Part shown: one piece after another, positions 43,134-51,839 of the stretch
Numbering within the stretch: position 1 is the stretch's first letter
Layout of the letters: each line of letters starts with the position of its first letter
Origin: Agromyces soli
GTDB lineage: Bacteria > Actinomycetota > Actinomycetes > Actinomycetales > Microbacteriaceae
Assembly: GCF_022811605.1 (NCBI RefSeq)
Contig: NZ_CP094533.1
Span: 124,001-188,000, forward strand
Direction: 5' to 3'
Length of the DNA: 64,000 bases
Notes under the pieces: model-generated
Seen by the model: the letters and a program-made list of their open reading frames with translations, nothing else
Told to the model about the DNA's origin: nothing
Database searches by the model: none
Made by a program: the position numbers and the translations under genes

Positions 43134-43221
43134 GCCCGGAGCCTAGGGGATGCCGGGAGGCCCGGGACGGCGTAGCCTGTGCCCCGACGCGAACACGCCC
43201 CATTCGATCAAGGGAGACGTC

Positions 43222-43689
43222 ATGGCCGCACTCGCAGCGATCCAGCCCTGCCTCTGGTTCAACGACCAGGCGCGCGAGGCGATGGAGTACTACGTCGGGG
43301 TGTTCCCGGACTCGCGCATCAACTCGATCGAGGCCTACCCCGACGAGTCGCTCGACGAGCACTTCGCCGGCATGGCGGGCAAGGTCATCAACGGCAGCTT
43401 CACGCTGAACGGCGTCGACTTCGTCTGCCTCGACGGCGGCCCGCTGTTCACCTTCAACGAGTCGATCTCCTTCGTCGTCTCCTGCGCCGACCAGGCCGAG
43501 ATCGACCGCTACTGGGCAGCGCTCTCGCACGTGCCCGAGTCGGAGCAGTGCGGCTGGTGCAAGGACCGCTTCGGCGTGAGCTGGCAGATCATCCCCGCGA
43601 ACATGTCCGAGCTGATGCAGCGGCCGGCCCAGGTGCAGGTGATGATGGCGCAGAAGAAGATCGTCATCGCGGAGCTCGAGCAGGCCTGA
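43222..43689 (+). CDS. PhnB-like VOC-family protein
   Basis: The 155-residue protein has the PhnB layout: IQPCLWFNDQAREAMEYYVG, VFPDSRINSI, GKVINGSFTLNGVDFVCLDG, FNESISFVVSCADQAEIDRY and FGVSWQIIPANM. PhnB-like VOC proteins are often called 3-demethylubiquinone methyltransferase-like but their role is generally unknown. AAGGGAG precedes ATG 43222. It stands alone. Confidence 0.87.
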   Translation: MAALAAIQPCLWFNDQAREAMEYYVGVFPDSRINSIEAYPDESLDEHFAGMAGKVINGSFTLNGVDFVCLDGGPLFTFNESISFVVSCADQAEIDRYWAALSHVPESEQCGWCKDRFGVSWQIIPANMSELMQRPAQVQVMMAQKKIVIAELEQA

Positions 43690-43746
43690 GCGCCGCGCTC
43701 GCGGGCGGGCGGGCGGAGGGGCGGGCGGGGCGGATAGCCTGGGCGG

Positions 43747-44196
43747 ATGGATGCCTCCGCGTACGCCGCCGCCCTCCGCGCCCAGCTCGACCGGGTCGCC
43801 GACGCCGCCGCCGCGAAGCTCGAGCGCATCGTCGCCGCCGCGCCGGAGACCGCCGAGGAGCTGCAGCTGCTCGTCTTCCCCGATCAGGACGGCGAGGGCG
43901 GCTTCTCGATCGTCGCCACGCTCGAGGGACCGGACACCTATGTGCTGAACCGCGCGATCGAGGCCGACCGCACGCTCTTCGAGGTGCGGCAGGGCGCGCA
44001 GGGCCCGACGCCGCCGGTGCCGATGTTCGCCCCCGGTCGAGCAGGCTTCGAGGTGCGCGACGTCATCGTCGACGCGGCGAGCGGATGGCTCGAGGAACTC
44101 TGGGCGCGAGCGGCCCGCGGGCGCAGCCCGATCCCCGGGTACATCGCGGGCATCGACGGCTGGGGCACCGTCGAGCCGATCGAGCTCGAGGCCTGA
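43747..44196 (+). CDS. Hypothetical soluble protein
   Basis: The 149-residue protein contains YAAALRAQLDRVADAAAAKL, LQLLVFPDQDGEGGFSIVAT and LNRAIEADRTLFEVR, a helix-then-sheet layout that faintly recalls DUF6389. It has no signal or membrane segment. It starts at ATG 43747, preceded by a GATAGCCT-like box for a leaderless mRNA. The function is unknown. Confidence 0.6.
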   Translation: MDASAYAAALRAQLDRVADAAAAKLERIVAAAPETAEELQLLVFPDQDGEGGFSIVATLEGPDTYVLNRAIEADRTLFEVRQGAQGPTPPVPMFAPGRAGFEVRDVIVDAASGWLEELWARAARGRSPIPGYIAGIDGWGTVEPIELEA

Positions 44197-44255
44197 GGCG
44201 GCCAGCGCCCGTTCATCGAGCGCTCGTGCACCCGGCGCCCATTCATCGCACGCTT

Positions 44256-44272
44256 GGATACAAGTTGTATCC
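44256..44272. promoter_or_regulatory. Perfect 17-bp palindrome at the dsbA-like promoter
   Basis: GGATACAAGTTGTATCC is a perfect palindrome with 8-bp arms. It covers a TATCCT -10 box (44268-44273) whose start point would fall on the ATG at 44281. It is the likely operator of the GntR protein encoded at the end of the same operon. Confidence 0.72.
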
Positions 44273-44280
44273 TGGGCGCG

Positions 44281-45156
44281 ATGTCCAAGACGCCGCCCGA
44301 GAAGTCCGCCCAGCCCGCCCAGCCCACTGCCAAGCCGACCGCACCCGCCGCCGGCCCCGCTCACACCACCGCGCACGCCGCGGGGCTCGAACGGCGGCTG
44401 CGCCGCTCCCGCATCCTGAACGTCGTGCTCGGCGCCCTCGCCGCGTTTCTCGCGGTCGTCGTCCTCGCGCAGGCCCTGCCCGGCGCGACGGGCGGCGCCA
44501 CCGCGAACGGCGGCCCGGCCGGCAGCGAGGCGCCTGCCACCGGCGCCCCCGCCGCGAACGAGAACCCCGAGAACCCGGCCATCGCGAAGCGCGACCCCGA
44601 CGACCCCTTCGCCATCGGCAGCGTCGACGCGCCCATCGTGCTCGTCGAGTGGGCCGACTTCCGCTGCCCGTTCTGCGCCGTGTTCACGAACGACACGATG
44701 CCCGTCATCCTCGACGAGTACGTCGACGCCGGGCTCGTGCGCTACGAGTTCCGCGACGTCGCCTTCTTCGGCGACGAGTCCGTCGACGCGGCCGTGGCGG
44801 CCCGCGCCGCCGGCGAGCAGGGGCGCTTCCCCGAGTACCTCGCCGCCCTCTACGCCGCGGCGCCCGAGTCCGGCCACCCCGACATGCCGCGCGAGAAGCT
44901 GCTCGGCTTCGCCGAGGCCGCGGGCGTCCCCGACCTCGCCCGGTTCGAGGCCGACCTCGACCGCCCCGAGCTCCGCGAGGCGGTGACGAAGAGCACGGCC
45001 GACGCGCAGGCGCTCGGCGTCTCGAGCGTGCCCTTCTTCGTCGTCGGCACGCAGGCCATGGCGGGCGCGCAGCCGGTCGACGCGTTCCGCGAGTTCCTCG
45101 ACGCCCGGCTCGCCGAGGCCGGCGTCGACGCCCCCGGGGCCGACCAGGCGCGCTGA
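44281..45156 (+). CDS. DsbA-family membrane-anchored thioredoxin
   Basis: The 291-residue protein has a Pro/Ala-rich cytosolic N-terminus, one membrane helix (about residues 40-60, ILNVVLGALAAFLAVVVLAQ), a linker and a thioredoxin domain. WADFRCPFCAVF holds the CPFC active site and SSVPFFVVG the cis-Pro loop. It should form or reshuffle disulfides outside the membrane. The CcdA-like gene 2 nt downstream would supply reducing power, so a thiol-redox pathway is likely. The mRNA appears leaderless. Confidence 0.88.
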   Translation: MSKTPPEKSAQPAQPTAKPTAPAAGPAHTTAHAAGLERRLRRSRILNVVLGALAAFLAVVVLAQALPGATGGATANGGPAGSEAPATGAPAANENPENPAIAKRDPDDPFAIGSVDAPIVLVEWADFRCPFCAVFTNDTMPVILDEYVDAGLVRYEFRDVAFFGDESVDAAVAARAAGEQGRFPEYLAALYAAAPESGHPDMPREKLLGFAEAAGVPDLARFEADLDRPELREAVTKSTADAQALGVSSVPFFVVGTQAMAGAQPVDAFREFLDARLAEAGVDAPGADQAR

Positions 45157-45158
45157 CC

Positions 45159-46031
45159 GTGGAACTCGGCCTCGCGGGCGCGCTCGTCGGCGGCATCCTG
45201 ACGCTGCTGAGCCCCTGCTCGGTGATGCTGCTGCCCGCGTTCTTCGCCTACGCCTTCACCACGCCGGGACGGCTGATGGCCCGCACGGGCGTCTTCTACC
45301 TCGGGCTGATCACGACGCTCGTGCCGATCGGAGTGCTCGCCGGCACCGTCGGCGCGTTCGTGAGCGCCAACCGGGTGCTGCTCGTGACGATCGCCGCGGT
45401 CGTCGTGATCGTGCTCGGAGTCGTGCAGCTGCTCGGCATCCCGCTGCCCGCGTTCACCCGCGAGCAGCCCGGCGACGTCGGCTCGATCGCCTCGGTGTAC
45501 CTGCTCGGCACCGTCTACGGGCTCGCCGGGGTGTGCGCGGGGCCGGTGCTCGGTTCGGTGCTCGCGCTCGCGGCGCTCGGCGGCAGCCCGCTGCAGGGCG
45601 GCGTCGCGCTCGCGGTGTTCGCGTTCGGCATGACGGTGCCGCTGTTCGTGCTCGCCTTCGCCTGGTCGCGCTCCGCGTGGGTGCGCCGGCTCGTGCGCCC
45701 GCGCACCGTGCGCATCGGCCGGTGGACGAACACCTGGACGCAGATCGTCGCGGGCCTCCTCGGCATCGGCATCGGCGTGCTGCTGCTCGTCACCGACGGC
45801 ACCGCGGCCCTCGGCGGGGTGCTCGGCGCGACCGCGCAGTTCGAGCTCGAGGCATCCGCGCTCCGGCTCACCTCGGCCGTGCCCGACCTCGCGGTCGCGG
45901 GCGTCGCGCTCGCGGTGCTGCTCGGCGCCTGGCTGCTGCACCGGCGCGCGCGGAGGCGCCAGGGCGCCTCGGAGCGCGACGCGTCCGGCTCAGGCGCAGC
46001 TGCAGCCGGCGACGAGCGGAGCGGCGCGTGA
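45159..46031 (+). CDS. CcdA/DsbD-like electron-transfer membrane protein
   Basis: The 290-residue protein has six hydrophobic helices. LLSPCSVMLLPAFFAYAF in helix 1 and YGLAGVCAGPVLGSVLA in helix 4 carry the two cysteines that shuttle electrons across the membrane in CcdA and DsbD. It should pass electrons from cytosolic thioredoxin to the DsbA-like partner encoded upstream. GTG 45159 is 2 nt after the upstream stop. The C-terminal tail (RRARRRQGASERD) is basic. The GntR gene overlaps its stop (GTGA). Confidence 0.88.
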   Translation: MELGLAGALVGGILTLLSPCSVMLLPAFFAYAFTTPGRLMARTGVFYLGLITTLVPIGVLAGTVGAFVSANRVLLVTIAAVVVIVLGVVQLLGIPLPAFTREQPGDVGSIASVYLLGTVYGLAGVCAGPVLGSVLALAALGGSPLQGGVALAVFAFGMTVPLFVLAFAWSRSAWVRRLVRPRTVRIGRWTNTWTQIVAGLLGIGIGVLLLVTDGTAALGGVLGATAQFELEASALRLTSAVPDLAVAGVALAVLLGAWLLHRRARRRQGASERDASGSGAAAAGDERSGA

Positions 46032-46726
46032 CGCTCGCGGCGCGGCCGGATGCGGCGAGCACCGCCGCGCGCGATGATGGGCGGGTGCCCACGCCCGACA
46101 GTGCCGCGCTCCGCGCGCACACCGCCATCCGTGCGGCGATCCTCGACGGCAGCCACCGCCCCGGCGAGATGCTCAGCGAGAACGAGCTCGCGCAGCGGCT
46201 CGGCATGAGCCGCACGCCCGTGCGCTCCGCGCTCACCCGGCTGCAGGACGAGGGCTGGATCACGATCTACCCGAAGCGCGGCGCGCTCGTCCGCCGGCTC
46301 AGCGACCGCGAGATCGCCGAGCTCGCCGACGCCCGGCTGATCCTCGAGGCGATGGGCGTGCAGCGGGCCTCGACCGAGGTGCGCCGGGCGCTCGCGGACC
46401 GGCTCGAGCCGCAGCTCAACGCCCAGCGCGAGGCGCTCCTCGCGCGCGACCTCGACGGCTTCGTGACGCTCACGATCGCGTTCCACCGCTCGTTCGTGGA
46501 GGCGGCGGGCAACGCGGTGCTCGCCGAGATCGCCGACCGCTTGACGGATCGGCAACGCCTGCTGCTCAGCGCGCATCGCGAGACCCTGTTCGAGCGGGTC
46601 GAGGAGACGATCGCCGAGCATCGCGCCCTGGTCGAGCGGCTGCGCGCCGACGATCCCGCCGGATTCGCCGAGGCGCTGCGCGGCCACCTGATGGACACGC
46701 ACGGCCCGGAGCTCGGGCCGGTCTGA
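46028..46726 (+). CDS. GntR-family (FCD) transcriptional regulator
   Basis: The 232-residue protein has the GntR HTH (HTAIRAAILDGSHRPGEMLS, ENELAQRLGMSRTPVRSALT) and the FCD helical domain (LADARLILEAMGVQRAS, DLDGFVTLTIAFHRSFVEAA, HRALVERLRADDPAGFAEAL), with the metal-binding His/Asp positions of that domain. It is translationally coupled to the CcdA-like gene, so the operator at 44256-44272 may serve autoregulation of the whole redox operon. An internal GTG at 46085 is an alternative start. Confidence 0.9.
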   Translation: MTLAARPDAASTAARDDGRVPTPDSAALRAHTAIRAAILDGSHRPGEMLSENELAQRLGMSRTPVRSALTRLQDEGWITIYPKRGALVRRLSDREIAELADARLILEAMGVQRASTEVRRALADRLEPQLNAQREALLARDLDGFVTLTIAFHRSFVEAAGNAVLAEIADRLTDRQRLLLSAHRETLFERVEETIAEHRALVERLRADDPAGFAEALRGHLMDTHGPELGPV

Positions 46727-46788
46727 CCCGCCCGCGCGCTCGCCCGCGCTCACCTTCGCGAGGGGGTCGGCGGGTGGCGAGCGAACGA

Positions 46789-47208
46789 CTACTGCGCGCG
46801 GCGCTCGAACCAGCGGCCGTGCAGCTCGGTGACGTCGATGCGCACCCAGCGGTCCTTCTGCTCGGGCGCCCAGGGCTCGATGCCGAGCCGCTCGGCCGCG
46901 GCCACCTCGCCCTGCCGGTCGAACTCCCGCGCGGAGCCCTTCGCGACCACGCTGAACGCCTCGCGCTCGCTGAAGCCGTCGACCTGGAACGCGACGTGGT
47001 CGCGGATCGTGAGCTCGAGCAGCTTCGTGCCCGGCGCGGTGCGGAACACGATCGAGGTGCCGTCGATCTTGTGGTTCACGGGGAAGATGTCGACCTCCCC
47101 CGCGACCGCGAGCGCGACCCGGCCGTACGGCGCCTCGCGCAGCCGCTGCCAGCACTCCTCCTCGCTCAGATGCCTGGTCGGGTTCCGCTCGTCGACCTGT
47201 TCGCTCAT
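46789..47208 (-). CDS. PPOX/nitroimidazole-resistance-like flavoprotein
   Basis: The 139-residue protein contains LSEEECWQRLREAPYGRVAL, FPVNHKIDGTSIVFRTAPGT and DHVAFQVDGF, which fit the pyridoxamine-oxidase-like FMN-binding family related to NimA. Such proteins bind flavin and reduce small molecules, or have lost activity. The C-terminal WVRIDVTELHGRWFER completes the barrel. It is a single gene, divergent from the RidA gene. Confidence 0.85.
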   Translation of the reverse strand: MSEQVDERNPTRHLSEEECWQRLREAPYGRVALAVAGEVDIFPVNHKIDGTSIVFRTAPGTKLLELTIRDHVAFQVDGFSEREAFSVVAKGSAREFDRQGEVAAAERLGIEPWAPEQKDRWVRIDVTELHGRWFERRAQ

Positions 47209-47287
47209 GCTCCGAGGCTAGGCCGGTCGGATCGGCAAGGCCAGAGCCAGGACGCGCGATGTCGGCGGTGCGCGACAGAATCGGGGC

Positions 47288-47677
47288 ATGACGAAGCCCA
47301 CGCAGATCGATCCGCCCCAGCTCTTCCGCAGCCCGGCGTTCGCGCAGGGCATGCTGGCCCCGGCCGGCCCCGTGCTCTACGTCGGCGGCCAGAACGGCAC
47401 CGACGCCGAGGGCGCCCTGCTGAAGGGCCTCCGCGCGCAGACCGAGCAGGCGCTGCGCAATGTGCTCGCCGTGCTCGCCGAAGCCGGCACCGACGCCGAG
47501 CACGTGGTGAAGCTCACGATCCACCTCGCGCCCGGCATCGACCCGTCCGACGCCTACGCCGCGACGCGCGAGGTCTGGGGCGACCACCGCACCGCGGTCA
47601 CCGTGCTCGGCGTCGCCCCGGCCCGGCCGGGCGCCCTCGTCGAGATCGACGCGATCGCCGCAGTTCCCACGGCCTGA
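47288..47677 (+). CDS. RidA-family enamine/imine deaminase
   Basis: The 129-residue protein has the RidA pattern: SPAFAQGMLAPAGPVLYVGG, QTEQALRNVLAVLAEAGTD and a closing RPGALVEIDAIAAVP with the substrate-binding Glu. RidA proteins hydrolyse reactive enamines made by PLP enzymes. The usual active-site Arg before a hydrophobic patch is replaced (PARPGALVEID is present), so it is a typical member. It lies next to the HyuA-DUF917-permease operon but on the other strand. Confidence 0.88.
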   Translation: MTKPTQIDPPQLFRSPAFAQGMLAPAGPVLYVGGQNGTDAEGALLKGLRAQTEQALRNVLAVLAEAGTDAEHVVKLTIHLAPGIDPSDAYAATREVWGDHRTAVTVLGVAPARPGALVEIDAIAAVPTA

Positions 47678-47692
47678 GGCGAGCTGCCCGCG

Positions 47693-47717
47693 GCCTGAGG
47701 CGGCGAGCCGCTCAGGC
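47693..47717. terminator. Hairpin between RidA and HyuA-like genes
   Basis: An 11-bp stem (GCCTGAG-CGGC/GCCG-CTCAGGC with one bulged G) lies 16 nt after the RidA stop and runs into the HyuA-like stop on the other strand, so it may serve both. Confidence 0.55.
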
Positions 47718-49268
47718 GGCGAGCCGCCCGACCGCCCGCGCCCGGATGAGCACGGCCTGCCCGTCGAGGTACGCCACCGGCAGCTCCTCCACCGCGACGA
47801 GCTCGATCGTCGCCGGGTCGGCCCCCGCGAGGCGGGCGCGCTCGGCGGCCTCGCGCGAGGCATCCTCCCGCGACGCCCGACGGTCGGTGCCCTCGAGCCG
47901 GTAGATCTTCTCGACCTGCCCGGCGATCTCGCCGAGCGCGGCGCCGACCGCGTTGGCCGCACCGAAATGCTCGGGGCGGATCAGCTCCGCGACTCCGTCG
48001 AGTTCGTCGGGCGCGATGATGCTGCCCCCGCCCACGAGGATCACCGGCACCGGGGCGGCGTTCGGCTTCATGCGATCGATCGAGTCCTCGAGCAGTTCGC
48101 GGATGCCGGCCCAGGCGGCCGCACCGGTCGTGGCGTCCAGCTCGGGCGCGGTGAGGCCGTCGATCGCCGCGCCGCCGACCGCGAGCGCCACGTCGGTCGC
48201 GGTGAGCGTGCCGCCGCCGAACGCGAGGCCCTCCTGCGGCAGACGGTAGCCGACGCTGTCGGGTCCGACCGTGACCCCGCCACCGTGCGGCCGCACGATC
48301 GTGCCGCCGCCGAGGCCGACGGACAGCACATCGGGCATGCGGAAGTTCGTGCGGATGCCGCCGATCTCGACCGCGTGCGCCGATTGCCGGGGGAACCCGC
48401 CGACGAGCACGCCGATGTCGGTCGTGGTGCCGCCGATGTCGACGACGAGCGCGTCGCTCGCCCCGGAGAGGTGCGCCGCGCCGCGGATCGAGTTCGTCGG
48501 GCCGCAGCCGATCGTGAGCACCGGGAACTCGAGCGCGTACTCGAGCTGCATGAGCGTGCCGTCGTTCTGCCCGAAGTACGGCGTCGCCTCGACGCCACGG
48601 GCCCGCAGCGCCCCGACGAAGCCCTCCGCCATCTGCGTGAGCGTGCGCATCAGCGCCGCGTTCAGCACGGTCGCGTTCTCGCGCTCGAGCAGCCCGAGCG
48701 AGCCGATGCGGGCCGAGCGCGAGACCGGCACGCCGAGCTCCTCGGCGACGATCGCGGCGACCCGCTCCTCCTGCCGCTCGTCGACCGGCGAGAAGACACC
48801 GACGACCGCGACCGCGTCGACCTCCCCGCGCATGCTGCGGCAGGCCGCGCGGACGGCGTCCTCGTCGAGCGGGGCGAGCAGGCGCCCGTCGACCTCGTAG
48901 CCGCCCGTGACGAGGTGGGCGTGCTCACCGATCGCCCGGCGCAGATCCTCGGGCCAGCCCTCGAGCGGCGGCACGGCGGTCGTGGCCGGTGCGCCCAGTC
49001 GGAGGATGCCGACCCGGCCGAGGCCGCGGCGCTCGACGATGGCGTTCGTGCAGTGCGTCGTGCCGAGCATCGCGTGCGTGACGCGGGCCGGGTCGATGCC
49101 GGCCGCCTCGATCACCGCGTCGATCGCGGCGGCGACCCCGTCACCGGTGTCCGCGGTGGTCGGCCGCTTCACCGAGGCGACGACGTCGAGCCGGCCGTCG
49201 AGCACGACCGCGTCGGTGTTCGTGCCGCCGACGTCGATGCCGATGCGGTAGCCCTGCGCTGCGGTCAT
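47712..49268 (-). CDS. Hydantoinase/oxoprolinase A-family protein
   Basis: The 518-residue protein starts RIGIDVGGTNTDAVVLDG, the ASKHA phosphate-1 motif, and has HAMLGTTHCTNAIVERRGLG, VVGVFSPVDERQEERVA, TIGCGPTNSIRGAAHLSG and LVVDIGGTTTDIGVLVGG, the hallmarks of HyuA (N-methylhydantoinase or acetophenone-carboxylase-like A subunits), which open rings with ATP. No HyuB partner is seen. The ATG at 49268 overlaps the DUF917 stop (ATGA). With the NCS1 permease and DUF917 genes it makes a probable hydantoin- or lactam-type catabolic operon. Confidence 0.88.
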   Translation of the reverse strand: MTAAQGYRIGIDVGGTNTDAVVLDGRLDVVASVKRPTTADTGDGVAAAIDAVIEAAGIDPARVTHAMLGTTHCTNAIVERRGLGRVGILRLGAPATTAVPPLEGWPEDLRRAIGEHAHLVTGGYEVDGRLLAPLDEDAVRAACRSMRGEVDAVAVVGVFSPVDERQEERVAAIVAEELGVPVSRSARIGSLGLLERENATVLNAALMRTLTQMAEGFVGALRARGVEATPYFGQNDGTLMQLEYALEFPVLTIGCGPTNSIRGAAHLSGASDALVVDIGGTTTDIGVLVGGFPRQSAHAVEIGGIRTNFRMPDVLSVGLGGGTIVRPHGGGVTVGPDSVGYRLPQEGLAFGGGTLTATDVALAVGGAAIDGLTAPELDATTGAAAWAGIRELLEDSIDRMKPNAAPVPVILVGGGSIIAPDELDGVAELIRPEHFGAANAVGAALGEIAGQVEKIYRLEGTDRRASREDASREAAERARLAGADPATIELVAVEELPVAYLDGQAVLIRARAVGRLAA

Positions 49269-50395
49269 CACGCCGCCTCCTTCCGCTCGCGCCGCTGCCG
49301 GGCGAGCTCTTCGACCGGAACCCAGTCGACGTCGTAGCCGAAGTGTGCGGGCCCCGCGGTCGCGAGGCCGGCGTCGGTACGCCACTTCTCGTGGCAGGGC
49401 ATGGCGATCACCGTGACGCGCGCGCCGTAGCGCAGCGCTTCGGTCGTGATCGGCAGACCGGTCGCGAGGTCGAGCACGGCGATCAGGTCGGGCGTGACCG
49501 CGGCGAGCTCGCCGTCGCGGCGGGCGAGCAGCATCTCGTTCTGGAAGTCGAGGCGCAAGCCGCTGCCCCGGTCCTCGCCGACGCCGTCGAGCTCCGCCGC
49601 ACCGCGGGTGAAGCCGCCGACGACCTCGCGCTGCAGGTCGGCGACCTTGCCGTCGAACAGTCGCACGGCGTCGAGCTCGGCGCAGAGCGCGTCGATCTTC
49701 TCGTCGTCGCGCAGCTCGGCGCCCGAGGCATCCCGTCCCAGCAGGATGCGGCCGATCCGCTGCGCCTGGGTGAGCGTCGCCGGGATGGCGCACTCGCGCA
49801 CCACCTCGCCGCCGTAGGCGTAGTCGATCATCGTGGCCGCGCCGCCCATCTCGACGGTCGCCGCGCGGGCGAGCCGCTCGGACCAGGCGCCGTCGACGGG
49901 CCGGCTGACGACCTCGTTGCCGTGGTGGTCGACGAGCACCGTCGCGCCCGGGCCGTAGCCGGCGAGGTGGAACGTCACCATCTGCGCCTCGGGGAAGGCC
50001 CGGCCCATCGCGTCGCCGTCGACGACGGGCAGGCCCGCGAGCGCGGCCGCCGCGATCGGCAGCATCGAGTTGCCGCCGCCGACCTCGATCGGCATGATCG
50101 CGGTCGGTACGCGGCGCACCGCGCCCTCGATCGCCTCGAGCGCGGCGAGCAGCTCGGACTCGGCCTGGATGCGCTCGACGCTCACGGACGGGGCGCCGAT
50201 GCCGCCGATCGGCACCACGAAGTCGCGGTCCTCGAGGGCGTCGACGTCGATGAGGCGCACCGGGCCGTGCAGGCGGATGAGTCGCTTCGCGATGAGCGAG
50301 CCGACGTGCGGGTCGCCGCCGCCGCCCGTGCCGAGCACGGCCGCGCCGAGGGCGATCTCGTCGATGTCTGATTCGGTGATGAGCCGTTCGCTCAT
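49268..50395 (-). CDS. DUF917 protein
   Basis: The 375-residue protein has IALGAAVLGTGGGGDPHVGS, VVPIGGIGAPSVSVERIQ, VGGGNSMLPIAAAALAGLPV, VDGDAMGRAFPEAQMVTFHL and AVTPDLIAVLDLATGLPITT, all typical of DUF917. Members are nearly always beside HyuA-like genes and cytosine/hydantoin permeases and are thought to act in the same ring-opening pathway. It is coupled at both ends: its ATG overlaps the permease stop and its stop overlaps the HyuA-like ATG. Confidence 0.88.
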   Translation of the reverse strand: MSERLITESDIDEIALGAAVLGTGGGGDPHVGSLIAKRLIRLHGPVRLIDVDALEDRDFVVPIGGIGAPSVSVERIQAESELLAALEAIEGAVRRVPTAIMPIEVGGGNSMLPIAAAALAGLPVVDGDAMGRAFPEAQMVTFHLAGYGPGATVLVDHHGNEVVSRPVDGAWSERLARAATVEMGGAATMIDYAYGGEVVRECAIPATLTQAQRIGRILLGRDASGAELRDDEKIDALCAELDAVRLFDGKVADLQREVVGGFTRGAAELDGVGEDRGSGLRLDFQNEMLLARRDGELAAVTPDLIAVLDLATGLPITTEALRYGARVTVIAMPCHEKWRTDAGLATAGPAHFGYDVDWVPVEELARQRRERKEAA

Positions 50396-51750
50396 GCGCG
50401 GGCCTCCTCGGGGTCGGCGGCCGGGCCGGCGGCCGCACTAGTGGCGGGGTCCGCAGCGGACTCGACGTGCTCCGGCAGTTCGCGCCGGCGCATCGGCAGC
50501 AGCGCGAGGTAGACCACGAAGCCGACGACGAGGCCGTCGAGCGCCGAGATGGTGGTGAGGCTGAACCAGCCGAAGCCGAGGCCGTCGGCCGGGTTCGTCG
50601 TCGCGAGGGCGACGAGGATGCCGACCGCCCACGCCGCGATCGCCCAGCCGTCGACCGTGGGCACCGTCGCGCCCGCGCTCCAGCGGGGGCTGCGGCGGCC
50701 GGTGAGGTACGCGGCGAGGTAGACGCCGCCGTACGGTGCGATGACGACGCCGATCGCGAGGATGAACGGCACGAAGAAGTCCGCGGCGCCCGCGACGGCG
50801 ATGACGATGCCGAGCGCCCCGCCGATGATCGTCAGCGTGCGCCGGTTGAGGCGCCCGTTGATCGAGGCGAAGCTCAGGGCCGCGGAGTAGATGTTCGTCG
50901 TGTTCGTCGTCCACTGCGCGAGGATCAGCACGACGACCGCGATGACGCCGAGCCCGAGGGCGAAGTAGATGGTCATGAGCTCGGACTGGTTCATCACGCG
51001 GGCGAGCAGGATCGCGACGACGATGATGATCGAGTTGCCGAAGAAGAAGCCGACGAAGCCGGCCGCCATCGCCTGCTTCGGCGTCTTCGCCCAGCGCGCC
51101 ATGTCGGGGGCCGACACGACGCCGAGGATGAAGATGCCCATGACGAGCGAGACCGCGCCGCCGAAGGTGATGGTCGCGACGACCGGGGCGTCGAGGCCGC
51201 TCGCACCGTGCATCGCGAAGGCGACGATGACGCCGACGACGAGCAGGATGAGCAGCAGCGGCACGGCGAGCGTGCTGAGTCGCGAGATCGAGCGGTAGCC
51301 CCAGAGGGCGGTGAGCACCATGAGCACGCCGCCGATCGCGGTGAACAGCTGCACGGGCAGCTCGAGCCCGGTGAGCTCGGTGAAGGCGATCTGCGCGTTC
51401 GAGCCGAAGAAGCCCGCCTGCACCGCGAACCAGCCGAGCAGGCTGATCGCGAGGGCCAGGGCGAGCACCGCGCCGCCGATCTTGCCGAACACGGCGCGCG
51501 AGATCATCGCGGTGGACAGCCCGGTCGCGGCGCCGACGTAGGCGCACGCCATCGCGAGCAGGCCGAGCAGCAGCGAGCCGGTGACGGTCGCGAGGATGGC
51601 GGGCCAGAAGGCCATGCCCGAGGCGAGGGCGATGCCGAGGAAGGCGCCGGAGAGGTCGATGCCGATGGCGATCCAGACCGCGGCGATGGAGATCCAGCTC
51701 TTGCGCTGGTCGGCGGGCACGGTTCCGTGCTCGTAGTCGGTCGAGTCCAT
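50392..51750 (-). CDS. NCS1-family cytosine/hydantoin-type permease
   Basis: The 452-residue protein has twelve hydrophobic helices and the NCS1 signs: IAAVWIAIGIDLSGAFLGIA, FGKIGGAVLALALAISLLGW and FAVQAGFFGSNAQIAFTELT in the first helices and IVVAILLARVMNQ later. CodB-like carriers bring in cytosine, hydantoins, allantoin or related compounds with a cation. The start at 51750 leaves a hairpin region between it and the TetR gene. It is the first structural gene of the DUF917/HyuA operon. Confidence 0.88.
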   Translation of the reverse strand: MDSTDYEHGTVPADQRKSWISIAAVWIAIGIDLSGAFLGIALASGMAFWPAILATVTGSLLLGLLAMACAYVGAATGLSTAMISRAVFGKIGGAVLALALAISLLGWFAVQAGFFGSNAQIAFTELTGLELPVQLFTAIGGVLMVLTALWGYRSISRLSTLAVPLLLILLVVGVIVAFAMHGASGLDAPVVATITFGGAVSLVMGIFILGVVSAPDMARWAKTPKQAMAAGFVGFFFGNSIIIVVAILLARVMNQSELMTIYFALGLGVIAVVVLILAQWTTNTTNIYSAALSFASINGRLNRRTLTIIGGALGIVIAVAGAADFFVPFILAIGVVIAPYGGVYLAAYLTGRRSPRWSAGATVPTVDGWAIAAWAVGILVALATTNPADGLGFGWFSLTTISALDGLVVGFVVYLALLPMRRRELPEHVESAADPATSAAAGPAADPEEARA

Positions 51751-51779
51751 GGGGGTTCTTTCGGAAGCGAGTGGCCGAC

Positions 51780-51807
51780 TTGCCCGACTTTCATGGAAGT
51801 CGGGCAA
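51780..51807. promoter_or_regulatory. 11-bp inverted repeat before permease gene
   Basis: TTGCCCGACTT (51780-51790) and AAGTCGGGCAA (51797-51807) are perfectly complementary around a 6-nt loop. The hairpin lies 30 nt upstream of the permease start and 33 nt past the TetR stop, so it may be an attenuator, operator or terminator. An AGGGGG hexamer repeat (51815-51832) follows. Confidence 0.6.
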
Positions 51808-51839
51808 CTCGGGAAGGGGGAGGGGGAGGGGGAGAGCGG

